From Metarhizium brunneum (taxonomy: Eukaryota; Ascomycota; Sordariomycetes; Hypocreales; Clavicipitaceae), in assembly GCF_013426205.1 (NCBI RefSeq), contig NC_089426.1:2046001-2110000 (forward strand): a DNA stretch of 64,000 nt. The letters run 5' to 3'. Below, one piece after another: positions 56,665 to 64,000 of this stretch. Made by a program: the position numbers and the translations under genes. The stretch's first letter is position 1, and the number at the start of each line of letters is the position of its first letter. The notes below the pieces were generated by a model. It was given only the letters and a program-made list of their open reading frames with translations. It ran no database searches and was not told the origin of the DNA.

Positions 56665-58289
56665 GTTGATAACAATATTGGACGGGAAGTGTGTGAGAAG
56701 GAGGTATATGGGTAGGTCTGGGCGGCTTTTTCTTGGTCGTGATTGAGAACAACAGAAGAAAGAAAGAACAGAGGGTATTTCAGTTCTTTATATGCCAACC
56801 CTGACATCTATCTATATCAACAGAGCTCAAAGCCACTTCACCCCGTGATGTTGAGCTTGCTTGCGTAGATTTGTCTGGGCAAACGCCACCACCGCGACAC
56901 CCGGCTCCAAACATCAACCACGTCTGTCAGCCCAACCAGGCACTTGAACTCTTCTATTTGCAGCTATTCCGGAAGACGGCATTGCCGCCACCAGTTGAAT
57001 GTGGATACAAGTCTGGTTGCTCGCCGGGTCAGCAAGCAAGTGTTTATTCGGCTCAGCCACCGGTTGTTGAGCTTCCGGACGACAGACCAACACGGCCTGG
57101 CCTGGCCGCAATCAGAGCGTCATTAAACAACAGGAGCATGACCGGCAAAAGTTTCCCCAGGTGGGCCGGAAGACATTTATCCGTAAATTGTTTGGATTGT
57201 GAGAAGCCAGGTCTCTGACAAACGAGGCGTGGATTCTGCATACGCCAACCGACACCACGCCCAAGAGGAAACACCCGAAACCGCCTTTCGCTCCAAGGAA
57301 ACCAATCGATAATTTCTACTAGGATGAGGCGCCGTGTCGGAAAAAGAGACAGTTCGAGAATGCGCGTTATTGACCAGGGCAAATTTACCCCTGATGTGGG
57401 TGGCGCTGCGCCTCTCGGCACAGTCACCAGCCGCGCCATGAAATGATGCCAGGAGGACGGAGCTTGAGAGGCGGCAAATTAGGCGCGGAGAACAAGGGCG
57501 ATTCTAGAAAATGACAATACAGCCTTGTTCGTTATTGTCTGTCACATTCGGGCGCTATAGATCGGCGCAGGGGCCGCTCGTCCCGACTTGGGCGTGACAA
57601 CAATCTTCAAATGTTGCGATGAACTGACGGCGGGAGGATTAGAAAAAAGTATCGTGAGAAGATGGACGAGGAGTTTTCATTGTGCGTCTTTTCTAGAGGT
57701 GCTTCGTAAAAAAGGATCACAGTTCACGAGCTGGGAATGGCGTCAAGCGTCACGGCAGCACCCCTGGGCCCGGGAGACACCTCATTTCTTCCATTTGGAT
57801 ACCAGATATCGTGGAGTCTTGGATAAGTTCAGTCTAGGCCAAGCCAGTCAGCGCCGTCATCCATCCGTATGGACAGCCCCTGCTTGCTATAAGGCTGAGG
57901 GACCAGCGTTGCCAGTCTGCACCCGTCGCCGTGGGACCGCCAGTTTCAGACCCGGTAACGGCTGTTATTTATAGACGAGAAAATCTCCACCGCATGATTT
58001 TATTGGCCACTGATTTTGTGGCGGTGGTATATCAGGGACGTGGGTGGATGTTGTTGGTTGGACAGACTGGGAGGTTTGCGTACTTCTCATGTAGACCAAG
58101 AAAGAAAAAAACAGTAATCTCCATGGCCCTTGCATATCTAGCATCGCGCGTCGCCTTAGTTCTTTTCTTTTCTTTTCTTATCGTTATGCCTCGTTCTCGT
58201 TTTCGTTCCCAGTGCTTGGGGTGGCAACGGTGACAACCCGCATCCATCTGAGCTTGTTGATCCAACTGTTCTTGCCGGTACACAACTGA
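56665..58289. other. Intergenic upstream of cupredoxin gene
   Basis: 1.6 kb with only scattered short frames; the first 200 bases should be the promoter of the minus-strand cupredoxin gene. Nothing recognisable. Confidence 0.45.
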
Positions 58290-58682
58290 TGAGAAACCTT
58301 GGGTTCGCGAGGACCGGAGCTATGTATTATTGCTTTGGATCAAATGTGAATAGATTTATCTACTCCCTCTTTTCTACCCTTGTATACTGGGAACCGTTTT
58401 TGGCTTTGCAAACTGCAATCGTATGTCGTTCGTCACTGTGCCAGTAGTATCGGCTATGCCTATATCGCCCACCGATTTGGTCTCGAGGAAAAAGAGCTCT
58501 CTGCCATGTCCGGTCCTATCTCCATAGTTGCTGCAGAGAATGATCCTGAATTTATCGTAGAGGAGAACTACACGGCGGAGGATATCCTGCGCAAGTCAAA
58601 TAGGCCCTTCCAGATCAATGGCTTCTCAGGCGTGGATCATGGGTTTGCACTCTGCAGAAATCCTATGAAACAGCTCACATAG
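58290..58682 (+). pseudogene. Remnant of a dienelactone hydrolase family gene
   Basis: Two pieces in different frames resemble the end of an alpha/beta hydrolase of the dienelactone hydrolase type. The first, near 58322-58342, gives Y-Y-C-F-G, like the nucleophile elbow G-Y-C-F-G. The second, 58440-58670, gives I-A-H-R-F-G-L, then G-P-I-S-I-V-A-A-E-N-D with the position of the catalytic Asp, then G-V-D-H-G-F-A-L with the catalytic His. The spacing from Cys to A-H is about right for the family. The two pieces are not in one frame, and no N-terminal half is visible, so the gene looks broken and truncated. An unrecognised intron between them remains possible. Confidence 0.6.
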
Positions 58683-60860
58683 CCCAGCATTTGGGCATCC
58701 CGATGCGGTTGCTTTGCAGTTAACAGCTCATTCTTTTTACATCGAGGTGTCCTTGTAGATGACGGGACCCCAGAGTTCTTTCGAGTGTTAATGCTGGGTA
58801 GCAATTACTGGATAAAGTCAAAAGGACCATAACAGTAGTGGTCACCTCTTTAAGACTCTGTATCGTTTCGTCCGCTTTCGCGCTTTCCAAAACACTTCTC
58901 TTCGATTTTTCCATCTTGTTGTCGACAGATACCTCCATGGCATCTCTCTTCACTTCACCCAGGAACTTGACGCTTGTTCTCAGAGGCCTCTTGTCCAAAT
59001 ACCTCCTTACCTCCGAGTGATCGCCCAGCCATATAATTTGCACCCTCACATGGCTTCCGTGTGAGAAATCTGGTAGGTGTGCTCCAACGGTGCTGTAGCA
59101 GCCTGGCTCCAATCGACGGCATCAGTCAGTTTATACTAGTCGTCGAATAAGAGGTTTCTATAGTAAAAGTTAAAGTGGTAAAGGGGAAAAGGTCTATAAA
59201 CCCTGTCCTTAATAATAATATGCGAGATAGCTGTCTTTAAAACTCAGCAGGCGGCCCTCCGCTTGGCATTATGGGCATGTTTTTTAAGAGCCTGCTGGTT
59301 TTAGTCTTGTCTGAAGTCGTAGAATCACTCTAGAGATATCTGGGTGCGTGGCGTGGCCAATGGTTTAGTATTCCACTCGTATGGGATGATTTGTGGTGGC
59401 TTATCGTAGGTTTTACCGCACTATATTCGCCCAGGCTTGTTAAGGTCAGGTTATGTAACTGGAACAAGACGTTTGATAATTGGCGTACGATATGTGATCT
59501 GTATTCAGGCAGCACTTTGCTCGCAATGGTTGAGCTGAGGATACGACCAATCGACATTGTCGGAGAAGGCGACTCGTTAAACAAGGTTGTTCGTCCCTGT
59601 GTATAACAAGCCTTGTGTCGATGGAGCAAAGTGATTTCCCGATCTAGACCTTTATCTTGAGCCTTGCCAGCAAGAAGGGCCACCTCTTGAAGATATGCAA
59701 AGTTGGCCGTGGCCAAGATGGTGAGAATTTGGTCATAAATGTGTCTCGACGAGATCAGGAGGGAAGAGTGTTACACGGAAAAGGCCCAACAGATCGTGAA
59801 GCCCAACAAAGGGGCTTCACGCCGATGTAGGACTTGTTGGTTACACGGCTAGAACACGTGCCCGGGCAAGGACCCTAGGCCCGGGCGTTCCTTTTATGTA
59901 TATAAAGCAGTCACCCTTTCTCTTCCTTCCTCTTAGCAACTCAGGACCTTTGACATCCTACGAGATTATTATTGAATTGAGCCCCTTATCGCTCCAAGCC
60001 CTCTTTCCGAGCCCTTGTCACAAAGAGAGTCAGCCTAGACATCATGGAACAAAGAATACGCCTCGCCAAGAAGACTGTGGGTTGTAAGTTGATGCAACCT
60101 TTCCAAGTCTGCCCTGGTGGTGAACGTTGATAGATGTAAAATCTAAGCCACTATCTTGGTCCCGCCGCCTCAACCTTGAACCGACTCCATCTCCATCACA
60201 TGGCCGAGATTGTGCCTGAAAAATGTTGGCTCCTCATGAAAAAACTCTCCGCCTTGCCGTACTTGGATTCGCAAAACATACAAGTCAGGACAGAATATCG
60301 GGATGCTAGTGACTAGACTCGATACATATCTATCTAGAGAAACGAGGCGACCCCAAAATCCTGCGCTCTGGTTCTCTTCGTCATCAGCCATAGACAAATC
60401 TACGCAGCGACATGCCTAGAAGCAGCCAATTTCTCCTGGCAACTATTCATATAGTTCAGTGCCCTCGAGGTCATCTCGTGGAGGATAGGACAACAAGCGT
60501 TAGCATGCCAAACGGTGTCTTCCCGCTCTTCAGCTGTGAAGATGAATCACTGAATTGCTCGGGGCCCGGTCAATTCACATGAATCGTATGCTCTACGTAC
60601 CCGAATAGTAAACCGTTTGCACAAATGACAAACGGGTCTTGCTAAAAGCTCTACTCCGCCCCCCGTATGCGTATGCTCGCGTTTGTCACCGAGGACGACC
60701 CCAGATATTTGCAAACGCGGAAGAATTAAACCTTTTTCACAATATTTAAATCATCCCGAGTCTCACATTGAATCCCGTCTATACGTTCCCAGTCGTTTGA
60801 TACCCCCGGGACCAATATGCACACCACATCAGAGAACCTCAAAGAGACAGAAGATTAGCA
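58683..60860. other. Decayed, gene-free region with an LTR
   Basis: Contains a solo LTR (59769-60022, listed separately). Minus-strand frames at 58720-59112 (130 codons, with K-M-E-K-S-K-R-S-V-L-E-S-A-K) and 59330-59716 (128 codons) look slightly protein-like but have no recognised domain, and could be remnants. Stretches 59150-59230 are AT-rich. Confidence 0.5.
59769..60022 (+). mobile_element. Solo LTR of a retrotransposon, 254 bp
   Basis: It begins TGTTACACGG and ends TGTCACA. The termini form an imperfect inverted pair (TGTTACA against TGTGACA) with the canonical TG...CA. The same 5 bases, AAGAG, flank it at 59764-59768 and 60023-60027, as expected of a target-site duplication. A TATA-like TATATAAAG at 59899-59907 with a CT-rich stretch after it fits an LTR promoter. 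No polymerase or integrase coding region adjoins it, so it is probably a solo LTR left by recombination. The strand is given from the TATA direction. Confidence 0.72.
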
Positions 60861-61791
60861 ATGTATTCAGCGTACGTAACTCTTCTGTCTCTGAATGAGA
60901 CTTTTAGAACCTGCTCGTGTGTCTGACTAATAATAATACGATAGAATTGCTAGTTCCAAGCCTTATCGGTTCATTATTGGCCCTCAGAGGCGCAAGTTCA
61001 CGATTCATTCTGCAATCGTGGCCAGACAATCTGACTATCTCGACAAACTAGTCAATGGTGATTTCAAAGAAGGAAATGAAAAGACAGTGCACTGGGAGAA
61101 TGTGGATGAAGAGACTTTCGTGTGCTTCTGGCAATATGCCTACACGGGCTCCTATGATATTCCTAGGGAGGAGCCCAAAACAACACAATCAGTACCGGAG
61201 GAGGGAGCTGAAGATGGGGACGAGATGGAAAGCTCTGGATATGCAAGTGAAAATCCCGACGATACCGTCAAATATTGGCCACACGAAGAAGGGAGGGATG
61301 AAAGTGCCTGGCCTGAAGATAGTCTCACGAATTATGCAGCAGAAGAACGCCCCAAGGAGCCATCAAACCGAGGACAATTGTGGAAACTATTCACTACGCT
61401 CCAGTCCACCGGCGGGAACGAGGACGAGGTCGAACCTGAACAGGGGAATGAGGGATGCGACGTCGACGCTGGCGATTTACTCTGTCACGCACGAATATAC
61501 GTTTTTGCCGACTGCTACGGTATTTTCGATCTAATGGACCTGTCTTACAATTCCATTCATCGTATTCTATGCAACCTTGACCTGCGCACCAAGACCTTGG
61601 CCGATATTATAACCTTGGTGCATTACTGTTACGAAACGCCGGCACCCCCCGACTTGAAGGAGCTTGTTGTGCTTTATTCTGCGTGCAATATTGAATTACT
61701 TTGGGTTGATGAGCAGTTCCAGCATATAATCGAGACCCATGGCGATCTATCACGGGCTGTTATTGCCTCATTACTTGGCCGCCTTACCTAG
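60861..61791 (+). CDS. BTB/POZ domain protein
   Basis: Two exons: a tiny first exon 60861-60871 coding M-Y-S-A, and 60945-61791, 285 residues in all. The 73-nt intron (GTACGT donor, GATAG acceptor, CTGACTAAT branch) restores M-Y-S-A-I-A-S-S-K-P-Y. The BTB fold follows: Y-R-F-I-I-G, then F-T-I-H-S-A-I-V-A-R-Q-S-D-Y-L-D-K-L-V-N-G-D-F-K-E, then V-D-E-E-T-F-V-C-F-W-Q-Y-A-Y-T-G-S-Y. A long acidic linker of about 100 residues splits the domain from a helical C-terminal part (A-R-I-Y-V-F-A-D-C-Y-G-I-F-D-L) like BACK/BTB tails. Fungi have many such lone BTB proteins of unknown role; some act as adaptors for Cul3 ligases, which cannot be shown here. Confidence 0.88.
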
Positions 61792-62343
61792 ATGGCCTCA
61801 TGCGGCTGCCATCAGTGGCCGACTATGAGACTATAAGACTCTGGGGTCTGAAACTTGGCTAGACTATCATGTAGTTAGTTAGGTTAACTTGAAGAATAAA
61901 AGAGGAGATTTGTGAGTTTCGGCATAATGTCTAGGAATTGGGACTCAAAAAGTAATAGATAGTAATGTCTGAAGCTTAGACCTGGCTTCCAATAGCAAGT
62001 CCAAACGACTCTTGATATTGGCCAATAAGGCCCAACTATCTTTTGTAAGCAAAGGATTGATACTTTGCTTTCCATTCGCGGCAAACTCGGGGCCAAGGAT
62101 GCAACTCCCCGTTCTTTGATGCTTGGCAAACCGCAATGGTGGGTATAAACATCGCAAGAGTAGCTGCATTATTTGTTAATATATATGGCAAACCATTAAC
62201 CATGGTATTCTTTATACAAGACTGCTGCCTTTGAACCTCGTCCTCGTAGCTTCCCTATACGTCGACTACATTCTCGCGGCCAATCGTCCCCTTTGTGACA
62301 CAATCCCCTCACATCACCAGACATCCCGATGAGTATATTTCAC
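61792..62343. other. Convergent 3' region, BTB and dephospho-CoA kinase
   Basis: AT-rich, both genes end into it. No other feature. Confidence 0.45.
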
Positions 62344-63168
62344 TCACAACTTGGCCTTTGCTTCCCTCTGTGATTCCTCCCATTGCCGATTTATCCTTAC
62401 GTTCCCCCATATCCTCCACGCAGCCGCAGCCAAAGCCAACGGAGGACAGCCCAGCAACACCCACGACCACCACTCCGGGCTGCTCTCCCTGACCTTCTCC
62501 ATGGCCTCGCCCAGCTTGGCCTCCAGCTCGTCCCTGGAGCCGTCATTCCACAAAACCACGCCGTTCCCCTGCCCTCGCTCAACGCACCTCCGCGCCTTGA
62601 CCCTCACGTCCGCCTGGCTGCGCACCCGGTTCTCCGCGTCCTCCCTGCTCAGGTGGGCGTCCCTCTCCATGAGCCGCCTCATCTGGATCTCGGGATCCGA
62701 CACGGCCACCACCACCGTCACCCCGCAGAAGCGGTCCAGCCCGCTCTCAAACAGGAGCGGGATGTCGAGCACCACCGCCCAGTGGCCGCGGAGATAGCAC
62801 CCCAGGACCGTTTTGAACATTTCCCTGCGCACGGCCGGGTGCACGATGCCGTTGAGCACCGCGCGGTCCCTCTGCAGCTGCTCGCTGTCGCCAAAGACGC
62901 GCTTCCCGAGGGCGGGACGGTTGAGCGGGCGCCCCTTGCCGTCGGGGCCGTTTTCCGGCATCGAGTCCGACGGCTCGACCAGGAGATCCGGCGTCGTCGG
63001 GCCAAAGTATTTGACGATGGCGTTGTAGCCGCTTGTGCCGGGCTCGACCACCTTGCGGGCGAGGACGTCGGCGTCCACAATGGGCAGCTCATAGGGCGCA
63101 GATTTGAGGAGCGACGAGATGGTTGATTTGCCCGTTGCAATGGAGCCTGTTAGTCCGATGAGCAGCAT
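62344..63168 (-). CDS. CAB5: Dephospho-CoA kinase
   Basis: Single exon, 274 residues from the ATG at 63168 (M-L-L-I-G-L-T-G-S), which starts right at the P-loop as in other family members; an in-frame ATG at 63273 would add 35 low-complexity residues. The Walker A is G-S-I-A-T-G-K-S-T, then D-A-D-V-L-A-R-K-V-V-E-P-G (substrate and catalytic Asp), R-R-E-M-F-K, then L-D-I-P-L-L-F-E-S-G-L-D, and R-L-M-E-R-D. It phosphorylates the 3'-OH of dephospho-CoA, the last step of CoA synthesis. A hydrophobic C-terminal stretch (W-W-S-W-V-L-L-G ... L-A-L-A-A-A-A-W) probably anchors it in a membrane (mitochondrial or ER), as in yeast and other fungi. Confidence 0.96.
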   Translation of the reverse strand: MLLIGLTGSIATGKSTISSLLKSAPYELPIVDADVLARKVVEPGTSGYNAIVKYFGPTTPDLLVEPSDSMPENGPDGKGRPLNRPALGKRVFGDSEQLQRDRAVLNGIVHPAVRREMFKTVLGCYLRGHWAVVLDIPLLFESGLDRFCGVTVVVAVSDPEIQMRRLMERDAHLSREDAENRVRSQADVRVKARRCVERGQGNGVVLWNDGSRDELEAKLGEAMEKVRESSPEWWSWVLLGCPPLALAAAAWRIWGNVRINRQWEESQREAKAKL

Positions 63169-64000
63169 TTTTTCTTCCTTTTTCCCCCCTGGTATACGGC
63201 ACGGGGGACCACTTGGGGGCGGTGGTGTGTGAATATGTGAAGCTGTGCTGATTGATGCAGGATGCGTCGGCACCGAGGAAGCAGCTGTGAGGTTGGCAGG
63301 GCCGAGCTGTCGATTGCCTCCAGTCCTCCGAGGTTAGAGAGAGCTTCAATGTTACACAGGTGTCGGGAACTAAGAACATGGAATCCAATAGTTGGTGTCT
63401 GGTTCTGGTGCATCTGGGTTCCATGTCGATGTTATGCAACCCCCAGTGCCCTGCCGCTAGCGCCACTGGGCTGTTAGTTGGTGCGGGGTTTGGGTGAAGC
63501 TCCAGCTCTAGTCCAGCACGAGAAGAAGCCGGGCTGCCGACTGGGAAGGAACCAGACATGCAAATTGCCGACATGGAGCTGTATTACGCCACCAAGTGAT
63601 TGAGCGCTGGACATGTCTCCATGTTTTTCGCATGGCAATAATATGTCCTCCGTACTTGGTATTGCATAAATACGTCGTAGAGCACTGCATGGGAAAGCCC
63701 CACGTCACACAAATCATCAGACACTTTGCCGATTATGCGGTCATCCGTGTTGTTTCGCAGGCTCATTCCATAATGACAGCAGCGTCGCATGATGCCGCTT
63801 CAACGCACGCCACAAAGTACAGCGCGTGACACGACAGCTGGATCGAGTACTACTACAACTAGAATACGTAGTTTGAAAGTGTAGAAAACGGACCCGCCTG
63901 GCAAGTTTCCTGAGTAAATCAATGACGGCCCCGCGCCGTTGAAGTATGGATGGATGGACGGGACAGTCCCACGAATCTTGCTGATCTCGGGCTGGCCAGC
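63169..64000. other. Intergenic at window end
   Basis: Upstream region of the dephospho-CoA kinase gene and beyond. Only short frames on both strands; no gene supported. Confidence 0.45.

Noticed and set aside
60170..60397. Minus-strand frame with F-W-G-R-L-V-S-L-D-R-Y, like fungal transcription-factor middle domains
   Set aside because: Similarity covers only about 12 residues, so it could be chance or a tiny remnant.
62383..63126. Plus-strand 247-codon frame opposite dephospho-CoA kinase
   Set aside because: The real gene has all catalytic motifs; this frame is a shadow.
1..64000. Reassignment of TAG to a sense codon
   Set aside because: The CLC and crotonase-type genes end at TAG at the expected conserved C-termini, so TAG is a normal stop in this genome.
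1..64000. tRNA genes, rRNA and CRISPR arrays
   Set aside because: I saw no convincing tRNA B-box and cloverleaf, no rRNA segment, and no regular spaced repeats; tRNAs could still be missed by eye.

Overview
The window is nuclear DNA from a filamentous ascomycete, most likely a sordariomycete of the Hypocreales (inferred from protein resemblance, not from a search). Supporting signs are short GT-AG introns of about 50-135 nt with CTAAC-like branch sites, long gene-poor intergenic regions, both strands used without operons, pyrimidine-rich leaders, and fungal-only families (Rxt3, RPA49, SAS10/Utp3, a GPI-type cupredoxin protein). Genes start and stop normally with the standard code.

Layout. 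1-991: 3' end of the autophagy kinase ATG1. 2.3-7.2 kb is an accessory stretch: a Zn2Cys6-like protein interrupted by an in-frame TAG, a zeta-toxin-fold P-loop protein, and a Chk2/Rad53-like FHA kinase that looks damaged. 7.7 kb: the tiny ribosomal protein gene RPL41. 7.9-9.5 kb is gene-free and holds a long imperfect inverted repeat. 9.6-21.9 kb is a housekeeping block: RNA polymerase I subunit A49, a peroxisomal enoyl-CoA hydratase/isomerase-like protein, COG1, SAS10/UTP3 and a CLC chloride/proton exchanger. 24.5-28.3 kb: GABA transaminase and an AT-hook protein. 28.3-35.9 kb is mostly empty apart from a YCII-domain protein. 35.9-53.4 kb: the SET2 H3K36 methyltransferase, the BMT5-like rRNA methyltransferase, an Rxt3 protein of the Rpd3L-type deacetylase complex, the SUMO E1 subunit AOS1 and an unknown conserved protein. 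53.9-56.7 kb: a four-helix membrane protein and a secreted GPI-type cupredoxin. 57-60.9 kb is a decayed region with a dienelactone hydrolase remnant and a solo LTR with a 5-bp target-site duplication. 60.9-63.2 kb: a BTB protein and dephospho-CoA kinase.

There is no metabolic cluster. SET2 and Rxt3 belong to connected chromatin pathways (H3K36 methylation recruits Rpd3-type deacetylases), but their proximity may be chance. The most unusual signals are: two genes (2.4 kb and 27.4 kb) whose frame continues for over 100 codons after a TAG, plus a third such case after Rxt3; a 9-bp motif TACGGAGTA found nine times and only between genes; the solo LTR; the transition-rich inverted repeat; and the broken-looking FHA kinase beside a zeta-fold protein.
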